Positions 17,944 through 27,699 of a DNA stretch of 64,000 bases are shown piece after piece. The stretch comes from Alteromonadaceae bacterium BrNp21-10. GTDB lineage: Bacteria > Pseudomonadota > Gammaproteobacteria > Enterobacterales > Alteromonadaceae. Location: assembly GCA_030418115.1 (NCBI GenBank), contig JAUHQD010000009.1:1-64000 (forward strand), written 5' to 3'. Within the stretch, counting starts at the first letter, position 1; each line of letters opens with the position of its first letter. The notes below the pieces were generated by a model. That model was given only the letters and a program-made list of their open reading frames with translations, was not told the origin of the DNA and did not search any database. The position numbers and the translations under genes were made by a program.

Positions 17944-19958
17944 TGATTGTTGAATTAGGCCACATTAGTTTAGCCATTGCCTTATTGATGGCGGTGTTGT
18001 TAGCCATTTACCCTATGTGGGGCGCCCAGCGTAATCAATTGAATATGATGGCGTTGGCCAAACCGCTAGCCATTGCGCTGTTTGTGTTTACCTTAATTGC
18101 TTACCTAAGCCTGACATGGGCCTTTATCCAGCACGATTTTAGCGTGGCTTATGTTGCCCACAACTCAAATTCACAGTTGCCGATTTATTATCGTATTACC
18201 GCCGTATGGGGCGGCCATGAAGGCTCATTCTTATTGTGGGTATTGATATTCTCCTTATGGACAGTGGCGGTGGCATTATTTAGTAAAGCGGTGCCGTTGC
18301 AAATGTTAGCACGGGTATTGTCGGTATTAGGATTAGTCGGCATTAGTTTTTATTTGTTTATCTTATTGGCGTCCAATCCCTTTGAGCGGTTATTGCCGTT
18401 TATTCCCGTGGATGGTCGTGATCTCAATCCATTGCTGCAAGATATTGGCATGATCATCCATCCACCGATGCTATATATGGGCTACGTAGGTTTTGCCGTT
18501 GCTTTTGCTTTTGCGGTGGCAGCACTGATTGCCGGTAATTTTGATTCTACCTGGGCCCGTTGGTCACGACGTTGGGCGTTAGCGGCGTGGATATTTATGA
18601 CCATCGGTATGAGTTTGGGTAGTTGGTGGGCTTATTACGAATTAGGATGGGGTGGCTGGTGGTTTTGGGATCCAGTTGAAAATGCCTCGTTTATGCCATG
18701 GTTAGTGGGTACGGCATTATTACATTCACTGGCGGTGACCGAAAAACGTAAAGTATTCAAATCCTGGACGGTATTATTAGCTATCTCGGCGTTTTCCTTG
18801 AGCTTGCTTGGCACATTTTTAGTACGTTCTGGAGTGTTGGTGTCGGTACATGCGTTTGCCAGTGACCCCACTCGTGGGCTATTTATATTAGTGATATTGT
18901 TGATCACCATTGGCGGTTCGTTGTTGCTCTATGGTATTCGCGCACCCCGCCTAAAAAGTGTCAGTCAGTATCAGCCCTTTTCCCGCGAAACCATGATGAT
19001 GGGTAATAACATTTTATTGGTGGCCGCAGCGATTGTGGTATTGCTAGGTACGTTATTACCGCTAGTGCATAAAGAGTTGGGTTTAGGCTCGATTTCTATT
19101 GGCGAGCCGTTCTTTAATCAGATGTTTACTTATTTGGTGGTGCCCTTTGTGTTGTTATTGGGCATTGGGCCATTATCCCGCTGGAAAAATCAGTCACCTA
19201 AAGCGTTAATGAATCAGTTGTTATTGGCGCTGATTTTAAGTTTGTCTGCGGCTGCGTTAGTGGTCTTTAGTTATACCCCGGTAGCCTATATGGCGATGCT
19301 CGGTACGGTGTTAGCCTTTTGGATATTTATTACCAGTATTCTTGAGGTTTACCAACGTATTGGTGTGACTCAGGGATTCTTCAAGCCGTTATCTAAATTA
19401 ACCCGTAGTCACTGGGGGATGATTTTAGGCCATGTGGGTTTTGCCGTAAGCTTGATGGGGATTGCCCTAACTAGCCATTACAGTGTGGAAGTGGATGTAC
19501 GTATGGGCCGCGGTGAATCCATTGAGTTGGCCGGTTATGAGTTTCGCTTTGATGGTGTTTCTGCCTTGAAAGGCCCTAACTACAATGGCCATATTGGTCA
19601 TATGTCGGTATTTGTTGATGGTCAGAAAATTACCACCATGGCTGCTGAAAAACGGTTTTATCCGGTACAGCGTTCGGTGATGACCGAAGCGGCCATTGAT
19701 ACCGGCTGGAATCGCGATCTATATGTGGCCTTGGGTGAGCAGTTAAAAAATGGTGATTGGGGATTAGCAATTTATGTGAAACCTTTTGTCAGCTGGATTT
19801 GGTTTGGTTCTTTGATTATGGCATTGGGTGGGGTGTTTTCCATAAGTGATAAGCGCTATCACATGAAAACCGTGGCCAAACGCTTTTTCACAGGTGCTGA
19901 TAAAAAGGCGAGTGAGCAAGATTCTGAGTTAACCTCTACAGATAAGGCGGTCAGCTAA
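17943..19958 (+). CDS. ccmF: Cytochrome c heme lyase subunit CcmF
   Basis: CcmF, with CcmH and CcmI, ligates heme to the CXXCH motifs of apocytochromes. The 671-residue multi-span protein carries the WWD signature (GWGGWWFWDPVENASFMPWL), the upstream WGGHEGSFLLW motif and a periplasmic domain near the C terminus before the last helix. It starts with TAATG overlap with ccmE and overlaps ccmG by one base. Confidence 0.96.
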   Translation: MIVELGHISLAIALLMAVLLAIYPMWGAQRNQLNMMALAKPLAIALFVFTLIAYLSLTWAFIQHDFSVAYVAHNSNSQLPIYYRITAVWGGHEGSFLLWVLIFSLWTVAVALFSKAVPLQMLARVLSVLGLVGISFYLFILLASNPFERLLPFIPVDGRDLNPLLQDIGMIIHPPMLYMGYVGFAVAFAFAVAALIAGNFDSTWARWSRRWALAAWIFMTIGMSLGSWWAYYELGWGGWWFWDPVENASFMPWLVGTALLHSLAVTEKRKVFKSWTVLLAISAFSLSLLGTFLVRSGVLVSVHAFASDPTRGLFILVILLITIGGSLLLYGIRAPRLKSVSQYQPFSRETMMMGNNILLVAAAIVVLLGTLLPLVHKELGLGSISIGEPFFNQMFTYLVVPFVLLLGIGPLSRWKNQSPKALMNQLLLALILSLSAAALVVFSYTPVAYMAMLGTVLAFWIFITSILEVYQRIGVTQGFFKPLSKLTRSHWGMILGHVGFAVSLMGIALTSHYSVEVDVRMGRGESIELAGYEFRFDGVSALKGPNYNGHIGHMSVFVDGQKITTMAAEKRFYPVQRSVMTEAAIDTGWNRDLYVALGEQLKNGDWGLAIYVKPFVSWIWFGSLIMALGGVFSISDKRYHMKTVAKRFFTGADKKASEQDSELTSTDKAVS

Positions 19959-20563
19959 TGAAAAAGTATTGGCTGTTTATTATTCCCCTAGCGATCTTTT
20001 TGTCGATGACGGCATTTTTACTCAGTGGCTTATTTTCCAACCCTAAGTACATCAATGTCAGTGCAGTGAATAGACAAGCGCCGCCCTTCGAGCTTACCGA
20101 CGTGATGGACGAACAACGTTTGTATAGTGAGAAGGTATTTTTAGGTGAAGTTACCTTACTCAATGTATGGGGTACATGGTGCGTAACTTGTGCCGTTGAA
20201 TTACCTTATTTGGCGCAACTGCGTCAGCAAGGTGTACGTATTGTTGGGTTGTATTACGAGTTAGATATCGACCCTGATTTTGGTGTTAAGCCAATGGCCC
20301 AAGTACGTAACGAAATTAATGACATACTCAAACGCTATGGTAATCCCTACCAATTCAATATATTCGATAAAGTACGTACTTACTCTTTTGACTTAGGTGT
20401 TACCGGAGCCCCCGAGACCTTCGTTATCGATAAGGCCGGCGTTATCCGTATGCATCATATTGGCGATATCAATGAAGCGGTGTGGCGTACTAAGATTGAG
20501 CCGCTGTATTTGCAGTTGCAGGCAGATGCTGAAGGAATAATCGCAGGGGCAGGCACGTTATGA
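19958..20563 (+). CDS. ccmG: Thiol:disulfide interchange protein CcmG (DsbE)
   Basis: A membrane-anchored periplasmic thioredoxin-like reductant for apocytochrome c cysteines. The 201-aa protein has an N-terminal signal anchor (about 4-27), the active site WGTWCVTC, and the GVTGAPETFVID cis-proline region that defines the CcmG group. The active-site variant CVTC differs from the common CPTC. ATG overlaps the ccmF stop; it overlaps ccmH by 4 bases. Confidence 0.95.
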   Translation: MKKYWLFIIPLAIFLSMTAFLLSGLFSNPKYINVSAVNRQAPPFELTDVMDEQRLYSEKVFLGEVTLLNVWGTWCVTCAVELPYLAQLRQQGVRIVGLYYELDIDPDFGVKPMAQVRNEINDILKRYGNPYQFNIFDKVRTYSFDLGVTGAPETFVIDKAGVIRMHHIGDINEAVWRTKIEPLYLQLQADAEGIIAGAGTL

Positions 20564-21012
20564 GTCATTGTTTAAAATCATCATTGCTGGCGGCCTTAGT
20601 CTTTTGGCAATTAAGTATGTCGGTGTTAGCGGTGCAAGAAAATTATGTTTTTGCTAACCCCCAGCAACATCAGGTGTTTAAAGAATTAACCCAAGAATTG
20701 CGCTGTCCACGTTGCCAAAATCAAAGTATTGCAGGCTCCAATGCCACAGTGGCCTTGGATATGAAGAATAAAGTGTATGCCATGCTACGCGAAGGTAAGA
20801 CCAAGCAAGAAATCGTCGATTCAATGAAACAGCGCTACGGTGAGTTTGTGCATTATCAACCGCCGCTGAATGCGGTAACGTCGATATTATGGTGGTTACC
20901 GTTGTTGTTTGTTATTGCAGGGCTGGTGATGGTTTTTAGACGTAAACCTACAGTAGCGATTGATAATGATGCATTAATTAAGGCTCAACAGTTGTTGGAG
21001 AAAGACAAATGA
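20560..21012 (+). CDS. ccmH: Cytochrome c maturation protein CcmH
   Basis: The 150-residue protein has a signal peptide, the redox motif LRCPRCQNQSIAGSNA (CXXC) of the CcmH/CcmL family, and a C-terminal transmembrane helix (about 105-127). It reduces or presents the apocytochrome thiols to the heme lyase. It lacks the TPR half present in E. coli CcmH; that part is encoded separately by the next gene, ccmI. It overlaps both neighbours by 4 bases. Confidence 0.95.
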   Translation: MSHCLKSSLLAALVFWQLSMSVLAVQENYVFANPQQHQVFKELTQELRCPRCQNQSIAGSNATVALDMKNKVYAMLREGKTKQEIVDSMKQRYGEFVHYQPPLNAVTSILWWLPLLFVIAGLVMVFRRKPTVAIDNDALIKAQQLLEKDK

Positions 21013-22277
21013 TCGAGCTAATTTTAGGTACGATTGGACTTATTATTTTCGCTTTTGTCATTGTCTATTGGCCATGGCGTCGAGCGATAAAACATAATTG
21101 GCAGTATTCCCAGCAGCAGATGAATAAAACCATCACCCAACAACGTATGGGGGAGTTGCAAGTAGAACAGCAACAAGGTTTGCTGTCCGATGAAGATAAG
21201 TCCGAAGCCGAGAAAGAGCTGGCGCTGGCTTATGCCGATGAAGCTGGTGTTACTGCAGTAACTATGGAGCAGCCCATTGGTCGCCAGCCGTTATTGATCA
21301 TCTTATTACTGGCGATCACTGGGGTGGTTGCGACCTATTGGTATGCCAGTGAAATTCCCAGTTTAAAGCAGTGGCAACAAGCCATGGTAGATTTTCCGAC
21401 GTTAGCGCAACGGGCGGTGATCCAGGCTGATACCACGGTGACAGCAGAAGAGTATCAGACGTTGGCATTAGGATTACGCACCAACCTAATGAAAAAACCG
21501 GACGATCCTACCGGCTGGTTATTACTGGGTCGTGTTTACACCACTATCGGCTATATTGAACCTTCGATCCAGGCATTTGAGAAAGCTTTGGCACTGAAGC
21601 CGGATCATTTGGGCGCACAAATTAGTTTGAGTCAAACGTTGGCAATGAGTGGCCAGCCGCCACAATTACAACGAGCCAAACTGCTGTTGCAACAGGCCCT
21701 TAAAACGGCGCCGGATGAGTACGATGCTTTGGGATTATTGGCGATTGTTGCCACTCAACTTGATGAAACAGAGTTGGCTGTTCAAAGTTGGACGTCGTTA
21801 CAACAACAAATTCCAAAGAATGACCCTTTATATCAATCAATCAATGAGCGTATTGCTGTACTACAAGGTGAGGCTGAGCCTAACAATATGGATGCTGGCG
21901 ATACCGTTGTAGCCAGTAATGGCTTGGTGTTAAACATTGAAGTGAATATTGATCCGAGTTTAGCCAAACGTTTTAATAATGACGCAGTACTGTTTATCTT
22001 TGCTCAGGATGCGTTAACGGATAATAAAATGCCTGCCGCAGTTGTGCGTCAAGAGGTAGGTCAATGGCCAGTTAGCATTCAACTCAGTGATGATAATGCG
22101 ATGATGGCCAGCTATAAGCTGTCTTCATTGAGTAAGGCGCGCCTAGTCGCGCGTATTTCAACCGATGGTGATGTCATGCCCTCTGCCGGGGATATTCAAG
22201 GTGAAGTCATCATGGATATGGCGGCAGATCATGCATCGCCTATTCAGATTACGATTAATACGGAAGTTACCCCATGA
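21009..22277 (+). CDS. ccmI: Cytochrome c maturation TPR protein CcmI
   Basis: CcmI is the apocytochrome chaperone of the heme lyase complex. The 422-aa protein has two N-terminal transmembrane helices (about 1-22 and 93-111) joined by a cytoplasmic coil (QQRMGELQVEQQQGLLSDED), a periplasmic TPR domain (about 155-280, WLLLGRVYTTIG...AFEKALALKPDH) and a C-terminal beta-rich domain. The symbol also covers the second half of E. coli CcmH. It ends the ccm set and overlaps mlaA by 4 bases. Confidence 0.93.
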   Translation: MIELILGTIGLIIFAFVIVYWPWRRAIKHNWQYSQQQMNKTITQQRMGELQVEQQQGLLSDEDKSEAEKELALAYADEAGVTAVTMEQPIGRQPLLIILLLAITGVVATYWYASEIPSLKQWQQAMVDFPTLAQRAVIQADTTVTAEEYQTLALGLRTNLMKKPDDPTGWLLLGRVYTTIGYIEPSIQAFEKALALKPDHLGAQISLSQTLAMSGQPPQLQRAKLLLQQALKTAPDEYDALGLLAIVATQLDETELAVQSWTSLQQQIPKNDPLYQSINERIAVLQGEAEPNNMDAGDTVVASNGLVLNIEVNIDPSLAKRFNNDAVLFIFAQDALTDNKMPAAVVRQEVGQWPVSIQLSDDNAMMASYKLSSLSKARLVARISTDGDVMPSAGDIQGEVIMDMAADHASPIQITINTEVTP

Positions 22278-23095
22278 AGCACGCTTTTTTATCGGTGATA
22301 CTGCTTGCTGTGCTAACCACTGGCTGCGCCAGTCAGCCGCCGCTTAACCAACAAATTGAAAGCCAGCAAGTTAACGCCCAGCAGACTGAAGCTAATATGG
22401 CTGCACAGCCAACCACAGTGCCCTATAGCGATCCTCGAGATCCACTTGAAACTGTCAACCGTGAGTTATGGACCTTCAATTGGGATGTATTGGATAAACA
22501 TATCTTACGGCCGGTGACGATGGCCTATGTGACTCATACTCCTAATATTATGCGCAAGGGCTTGTACAATTTCGCACTGAATTTAGAAGAGCCGGCGAAT
22601 GTGATTAATAACCTGTTGCAAGGTAAGGTATCAGACTCGTTGACCAGTCTTGGTCGTTTTGCTTTGAACTCCACATTTGGTTTGCTGGGCTTTATTGACT
22701 TGGCCTCCGATGCGGGTATTGAACGTAAATCGGAAGATTTTGGCGAAGTGTTAGGTGTATGGGGAATTGGCCAAGGGCCTTATTTAATGCTACCGGCAAT
22801 GGGCCCCAGTGATGTGCGCAATAGTGCCGGTGATTATATCGATAGTAGCTATTTTACTATTAGTGATATTACCCTGCCCATAACGATTTTTACTGCTGGT
22901 ATCAAGGCATTGGAAACTCGAGCTGCCTTGATAGCTCAAGAACAACTGGTTTACGAAGCGGTTGACCCTTATGCATTAGTTAAAGATATTTATTTTCAGG
23001 ATCAGGCCTATAAAGTGAGTGATGGCAAGGTTGAAGTTAGCGAAAAAGAGGTACAGCAGAATGAAGATATTGATGCTTACCTTGATCAGTTTTAA
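22274..23095 (+). CDS. mlaA: Outer-membrane lipoprotein MlaA (VacJ), phospholipid retrograde transport
   Basis: MlaA sits in the outer membrane and removes misplaced phospholipids for return by the Mla pathway. The 273-residue protein has a lipoprotein signal with Cys18 (LTTGC), then the MlaA domain from about 50 to 240 (SDPRDPLETVNRELWTFNWD, then EDFGEVLGVWGIGQGPYLMLP). The C-terminal tail is acidic. It overlaps ccmI by 4 bases, an unusual functional partner for cytochrome maturation, so co-transcription probably reflects conserved gene order. Confidence 0.95.
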   Translation: MKHAFLSVILLAVLTTGCASQPPLNQQIESQQVNAQQTEANMAAQPTTVPYSDPRDPLETVNRELWTFNWDVLDKHILRPVTMAYVTHTPNIMRKGLYNFALNLEEPANVINNLLQGKVSDSLTSLGRFALNSTFGLLGFIDLASDAGIERKSEDFGEVLGVWGIGQGPYLMLPAMGPSDVRNSAGDYIDSSYFTISDITLPITIFTAGIKALETRAALIAQEQLVYEAVDPYALVKDIYFQDQAYKVSDGKVEVSEKEVQQNEDIDAYLDQF

Positions 23096-23119
23096 GAGCA
23101 ATTTTACCGGGAAGGCGAA

Positions 23120-24136
23120 ATGAATAAATTTACGGATACGCAACAGCAATTACAACAGCAACCCTGTACATGGTTAGTCACCGGTGTAGCTGGTTTTATT
23201 GGCTCTAATTTATTAGAAGCATTGCTGAAACTCGGTCAAAAAGTAGTTGGGTTGGATAACTTTGCTACCGGTCATCAACGTAACTTGGATGAAGTTCAAG
23301 GTTTAGTAACAAGCCAGCAGTGGCAAAATTTCAGTTTTATAGAAGGCGATATTCGTCATATTGACGCCTGTCATCAAGCCTTAGATGGTGTTGATTATGT
23401 GTTGCATCAGGCGGCGTTGGGTTCGGTTCCGCGCTCGTTGAATGACCCTGCGACAACTAACGATGTAAACATTAGTGGTTTTTTGAATATGCTGATTACC
23501 GCCAAAGAAGCTCAGGTGAAGAACTTTGTGTATGCGGCCTCTAGCTCAACCTATGGTGACCATCCCGCGTTACCCAAAGTTGAGCCGAATATCGGTAATC
23601 CGTTGTCGCCTTACGCAGTAACTAAATACGTCAACGAGCTTTACGCCGATGTATTTAGTAAATCCTATGGTTTTAATGCAACAGGTTTGCGTTATTTTAA
23701 TGTATTTGGGCGTCGTCAGGACCCCGATGGTGCATACGCGGCAGTGATCCCAAAGTGGACAGCGGCGATGAATAAGCAACAAGTCGTACAAATTAACGGT
23801 GACGGTGAAACCAGCCGAGATTTTTGTTACATCGAAAACGTAGTGCAAATGAACATACTAGCAGCGACCACTCTATTAGATAAAAGTGAAGTGTTTAATG
23901 TGGCTGTCGGCGATCGGACTACATTGAATGAGCTGTTCGGCGCTATTCAATCTGCGTTGGCGGAGCAGGGCGTAAGTTACGATATTGCGGCTAAATATGC
24001 GGATTTTAGAGCCGGCGATGTACGTCATTCCCAAGCGGACGTGACCAAAGCGAAAACCCTTTTAGGTTATGACCCACAATTTCGCATCAGCGAGGGTATT
24101 AGCTTAACCATGCCTTGGTATATTGCTAACGTTTGA
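23120..24136 (+). CDS. wbpP: UDP-N-acetylhexosamine C4-epimerase, WbpP/TviC type
   Basis: An extended SDR enzyme interconverting UDP-GlcNAc and UDP-GalNAc (or the corresponding uronates) for surface glycans. The 338-residue sequence closely follows Pseudomonas Wbp[21 protein letters not shown] near residue 21, the [16 protein letters not shown] segment, [11 protein letters not shown], the YAVTK catalytic Tyr/Lys, and the C-terminal MPWYI. It starts 24 bases after mlaA behind GGGAAGG and is followed by a strong hairpin terminator, so it can be part of the mlaA transcript. The exact substrate is not settled by sequence. Confidence 0.85.
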   Translation: MNKFTDTQQQLQQQPCTWLVTGVAGFIGSNLLEALLKLGQKVVGLDNFATGHQRNLDEVQGLVTSQQWQNFSFIEGDIRHIDACHQALDGVDYVLHQAALGSVPRSLNDPATTNDVNISGFLNMLITAKEAQVKNFVYAASSSTYGDHPALPKVEPNIGNPLSPYAVTKYVNELYADVFSKSYGFNATGLRYFNVFGRRQDPDGAYAAVIPKWTAAMNKQQVVQINGDGETSRDFCYIENVVQMNILAATTLLDKSEVFNVAVGDRTTLNELFGAIQSALAEQGVSYDIAAKYADFRAGDVRHSQADVTKAKTLLGYDPQFRISEGISLTMPWYIANV

Positions 24137-24189
24137 TAAGTAACCTGAAGGTAGCCCAAGTTAAGGTTATGTAGTTATTCATGAAAATG

Positions 24190-24219
24190 AAAAAGGCGAT
24201 GAAATATCATCGCCTTTTT
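24190..24219. terminator. Bidirectional Rho-independent terminator
   Basis: A perfect 13-bp stem (AAAAAGGCGATGA with TCATCGCCTTTTT) with a 4-base AATA loop lies between the converging wbpP and galE genes. The A and T runs make it functional in both directions. Confidence 0.85.
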
Positions 24220-24252
24220 GTTATTTAAATCGGGTTAATTCCGCCCCGGCTA

Positions 24253-25269
24253 TTAGCCATGAAAGCCATTGGGATTTTGTGACTGCCAGCGCCATGTGTC
24301 TTCACACATTTCTTTAATGCCTTTAACCGCTTGCCAGTTTAGCTCTTTGGCTGCTAGGGCTGGGTCGGCGTAACAGGCGGCGACATCACCGTCCCGTCGC
24401 GGTTGTATTTGGTAGGCCACTTTTTTACCACTGGCTAACTCAAAGGCTTTGACCATATCCAGCACCGAATAGCCGTTGCCGGTGCCTAAATTATAGGTTA
24501 CCAAACCCACGTTGTGACTGAGCTTTTCGATGGCCTTTAAATGGCCGTTAGCTAAATCTTCAACGTGAATATAGTCGCGAACACCGGTGCCATCTGGGGT
24601 GTCGTAGTCGTCACCAAAAACGGCTAAAGCTTCACGTTTACCAACAGCAACTTGGGAAATAAACGGCATTAAATTATTAGGGATGCCGTTGGGATCTTCC
24701 CCAATCTCGCCGGAAATGTGCGCGCCAACGGGATTAAAGTAGCGCAATAAAGCGATATTCCAACTGTTATCGGAGTGATGCAGGTCGCGCAGAATATTTT
24801 CAACCATCAATTTAGACTGCCCGTAAGGATTAGTGGGTTTGCCTTCAGGCATAGTCTCATTAAGCGGCAGACTGATAGGATCGCCGTAAACAGTAGCCGA
24901 CGAACTAAAAACGATGTTCTTGACGTTATGCTCAGCCATTACCTCACATAAGATCACCGAGCCCATGACGTTGTTACGATAGTACTTCAGCGGTAACGCC
25001 ACTGACTCACCGACGGCCTTTAAACCAGCAAAATGAATGACGGAATCAATTTTGTGTTGCTTAAATAGCTGACGTAGGCATGCTGCATCGCATATATCAC
25101 CCTTGATAAAGGTTAGCGATTTTCCGGCTAAGCGTTGTACACGGGTTAATGATTCTTCGCTGGAGTTGGAGAGATTATCCAACACGATAACTCGATGGTT
25201 GGCGTTTAATAACTGTAATACAGTGTGACTACCAATATAACCGGCGCCGCCGGTAACTAATATATTCAT
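24253..25269 (-). CDS. galE: UDP-glucose 4-epimerase GalE
   Basis: Interconverts UDP-glucose and UDP-galactose. The 338-aa extended SDR has the NAD motif [11 protein letters not shown] at residues 6-16, [19 protein letters not shown] and the catalytic Tyr/Lys in NPYGQSK, plus the GalE-type segments [19 protein letters not shown] and [20 protein letters not shown]. It overlaps the upstream small membrane gene by 4 bases on the minus strand. It may supply UDP-Gal to the surface polysaccharide. Confidence 0.95.
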   Translation of the reverse strand: MNILVTGGAGYIGSHTVLQLLNANHRVIVLDNLSNSSEESLTRVQRLAGKSLTFIKGDICDAACLRQLFKQHKIDSVIHFAGLKAVGESVALPLKYYRNNVMGSVILCEVMAEHNVKNIVFSSSATVYGDPISLPLNETMPEGKPTNPYGQSKLMVENILRDLHHSDNSWNIALLRYFNPVGAHISGEIGEDPNGIPNNLMPFISQVAVGKREALAVFGDDYDTPDGTGVRDYIHVEDLANGHLKAIEKLSHNVGLVTYNLGTGNGYSVLDMVKAFELASGKKVAYQIQPRRDGDVAACYADPALAAKELNWQAVKGIKEMCEDTWRWQSQNPNGFHG

Positions 25270-25571
25270 GATGTGCTGTCGTCCTTTATGACTTGCGCTA
25301 AATATTTTTCAAGCAATGCATATTGTAGCGGCTTCACCAGTAATGGAAAACCGCAAAATAACAGTATTGACCACATTGCGTATTGCCAATGTAGGTTCAC
25401 TTTAAGTAGTAAGAAAAACGCCGGTATTAGGATTAGAAGCTTTAATGCATTCAGCATAAACTTTTCTGGTGGCGTGAGGTATTTAGTTGCAGCTTGCAGA
25501 TACTCAATGCGCTTGGTTAGCGGCAGTGATGCCAATAACAGTATTTGTTTAGTAGAGAATATTATTTTCAT
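25266..25571 (-). CDS. Small membrane protein of unknown function (DUF6170-like)
   Basis: A 101-residue protein beginning [21 protein letters not shown] with two hydrophobic helices (about 42-58 and 65-82) separated by a short loop, and a basic N-terminal region. Its layout recalls the DUF6170 group of marine gammaproteobacteria, but that match is from memory. It is translationally coupled to galE (ATGA overlap). Function unknown. Confidence 0.65.
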   Translation of the reverse strand: MKIIFSTKQILLLASLPLTKRIEYLQAATKYLTPPEKFMLNALKLLILIPAFFLLLKVNLHWQYAMWSILLFCGFPLLVKPLQYALLEKYLAQVIKDDSTS

Positions 25572-25587
25572 AGGCTGTTATTAGGCA

Positions 25588-25620
25588 ATAAAAAACGCCC
25601 TTAATAAAGAGCGTTTTAGT
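25588..25620 (-). terminator. Rho-independent terminator after the peptide transporter gene
   Basis: On the minus strand an AAAACGCTCTT arm pairs with AAGGGCGTTTT (one mismatch) and runs into T residues, 30 bases beyond the transporter stop. It may also work for plus-strand transcripts. Confidence 0.6.
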
Positions 25621-25649
25621 ATTAATCATTAAAAGGTAATGAGGCCGTA

Positions 25650-27170
25650 TTACATTGTCGCATTTTCGGGAATATGGTGCCCGTTGTCATTTTTTTCAGC
25701 GAGTTTTTCCCAGTGTCTGGTTTTCAGGGTAAACAACGCAATCACAATACCAATGGCAATACTGAATAAACTAATTTGAATATACAGGTTTGGCATTTCT
25801 GCAACGTTGTCAGGGTCGAAGTGACCAGCAAGTAACCCGGCAATGATATTACCGATGGAATAGGTTAATACAAAAGCCCCCATCATCTGACCCGCGAAGC
25901 GCTTCGGCGAAAGTTTACTTACCGCACTAAGTGCCACAGGGCTAAGGCAAAGCTCACCGACAGTATGTAAAAAATAAGTGGTAATCAGCCAATAAGGCGC
26001 CACTTTTAATCCGCTAGCAGCAATTTGCGCCGCGAAGAACATTACAATAAAACCACTGGCCATGATGATTAAACCAATGGCGCATTTAATACCATAGGAA
26101 GGCGTAATCATACGTTTGGCTAAGTTGATCCATAAGGCAGCGATAAACGGTGACAGGATAATGATGAAACCGGAATTAGAGAACTGGAACCAAGAAGTGG
26201 GGATTTCAAACGTGCCGACCATACGCTCGGTGTAATCACGAGCAAACAGATTGAGTGATGAACCCGCTTGTTCAAAGCCTGCCCAGAAACATGAAGATGC
26301 TACACAGATTAAAAATAAAGCCCCTAAACGGCGTTTCTCATCGCCATTGAGTTCACCAAAGAAAAAGATACCTGCATAGAAAAGCAAAAACACGGCAGTA
26401 ATCACTATGGCGGTACTTTGCGCCATAGTCACTGGATCCATCACCAGCATACCGGTCATCATCATATATATGACTGCGACTAACCCGATGAGGCCCGCAG
26501 CAATAATGGTCCAGCTACGTTTAACCGCAGCTTCGGACATGATGACGGTAGGGGTAGCACCAGCGCCGTCTAATTTAGGAGTGGTGATTTTGTATTGAAT
26601 CAAACCAATGGCCATACCCACAGCAGCGGCACCAAAGGCCCAATGCCAGCCCATACTGACCTGCATCCAACCAATTAATAAATAACCGACAAACGAACCT
26701 AAGTTGATGCCCATGTAATAGATGGTGTAACCACTATCACGACGCTCATCTTCTGGTGAGTATAATTCACCCACCATGGCACCGATGTTGGGTTTTAATA
26801 ATCCGGTGCCTAATACTACTAACACTAGGCCAATAAAGAAGGTACTGTCACTAGGGATGGCTAGAACTACATGGCCACACATAATAATGATACCGCCATA
26901 CCATACGGATTTTTGCCCACCTAAAAGGCGGTCCGCAATCCAGCCACCGGGTAAGCCCATAAAGTACACAGCACCGGTGTACAGACCGTAAATGGCGGTT
27001 GCCGAAGCGACGGTCATGGATAAGCCATTCTCTTGCAAGCTGGCTGTCATAAATAAAACCAGTAACACGCGCATGCCGTAATAGCTCATGCGTTCCCACA
27101 TTTCGGTGAAGAATAATGTTGACAACCCGGCCGGGTGTCCAAAAAAAGAAGTTGATTTATTAGATTGCAT
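25650..27170 (-). CDS. POT/PTR family proton-dependent oligopeptide transporter
   Basis: Imports di- and tripeptides with protons across the inner membrane. The 506-residue protein has about 12-14 membrane helices and the family signatures: FFTEMWERMSYYGMRVLL (ExxERF-like motif in helix 1), the GGWIADRLLGGQKSVWYGG loop and the NLGSFVGY region; the helix 10 PTR2 signature area reads ...ELCLSPVALSAVSKLSP. A minus-strand AAAGGA ribosome site precedes the ATG. It is monocistronic, with its own terminator. Confidence 0.9.
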   Translation of the reverse strand: MQSNKSTSFFGHPAGLSTLFFTEMWERMSYYGMRVLLVLFMTASLQENGLSMTVASATAIYGLYTGAVYFMGLPGGWIADRLLGGQKSVWYGGIIIMCGHVVLAIPSDSTFFIGLVLVVLGTGLLKPNIGAMVGELYSPEDERRDSGYTIYYMGINLGSFVGYLLIGWMQVSMGWHWAFGAAAVGMAIGLIQYKITTPKLDGAGATPTVIMSEAAVKRSWTIIAAGLIGLVAVIYMMMTGMLVMDPVTMAQSTAIVITAVFLLFYAGIFFFGELNGDEKRRLGALFLICVASSCFWAGFEQAGSSLNLFARDYTERMVGTFEIPTSWFQFSNSGFIIILSPFIAALWINLAKRMITPSYGIKCAIGLIIMASGFIVMFFAAQIAASGLKVAPYWLITTYFLHTVGELCLSPVALSAVSKLSPKRFAGQMMGAFVLTYSIGNIIAGLLAGHFDPDNVAEMPNLYIQISLFSIAIGIVIALFTLKTRHWEKLAEKNDNGHHIPENATM

Positions 27171-27212
27171 TCAACGCATCCTTTAATAATTATAATAAGT
27201 TAAGGCCGGATG

Positions 27213-27242
27213 GTTATACCTTATGCCGCCGCGCAAAATCAA
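27213..27242 (-). promoter_or_regulatory. Probable sigma-70 promoter of the peptide transporter
   Basis: On the minus strand TTGATT (27242-27237) and TATAAC (27218-27213) are separated by 18 bases, about 45 bases upstream of the ATG at 27170. Confidence 0.45.
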
Positions 27243-27699
27243 CATTTACACTAAATGTGACAGTTATTGCTGTAAGTAATGTTCTACAAATACAGTAAAA
27301 AACGTTTACGCCAATTATCCGAAGGGAAAGTGGTTGGCAAATTATCGAATGCTTGGAGGCGGATGAAAATTATTACACTATTCAGTGAATATAAAATGAA
27401 TCTAGATCTTGGCCTTTAAGCGTGTGGAACCCTGAAAGTTTTGCTAGAGATATATAAGGTAGAGCGTGTAGTAATTAAAGCTTTTTGATCGTTGTAGATC
27501 AGTTCAACGTTGGTAAAAAAGGTTCACTTTACTCGTATTATTTATAACAGTAGTTTATTTTTGCTTGTTATCTTAATGCTGTATGCTCTTTGCCGGATCA
27601 TTCGCACTACGACGAAAGAACTTAAGTAGTAATGTTGTTTTATCTAATATAGGTAGCAGTCGTCGTCAATTTTATATTTAACTAGGTTTTCAATGCATT
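27243..27699. other. Long intergenic leader upstream of the rhamnose cassette
   Basis: About 460 bases without a gene. They hold the first copy of a 43-bp direct repeat (27246-27288) and otherwise AT-rich sequence. A weak AGGTAGCAGT at 27651-27660 slightly recalls the ops/JUMPstart elements that recruit RfaH in long polysaccharide operons, but it is a poor match. The start region of rmlA has no strong ribosome binding site. A long untranslated leader is possible. Confidence 0.4.
27246..27288 (+). repeat. 43-bp direct repeat, copy 1
   Basis: It matches 31297-31339 at 42 of 43 positions (single G/C difference at base 31 of the repeat). It contains an ACAG-loop-CTGT inverted repeat, TTACA...TGTAA ends, and AAATGTGA (27253-27260), which equals a CRP half site. 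It lies upstream of the rml cassette. Confidence 0.9.

Noticed and set aside
27651-27660. ops/JUMPstart-like AGGTAGCAGT upstream of rmlA
   Set aside because: Only the GGTAGC core fits; the remaining conserved bases are missing, so RfaH control is not supported.
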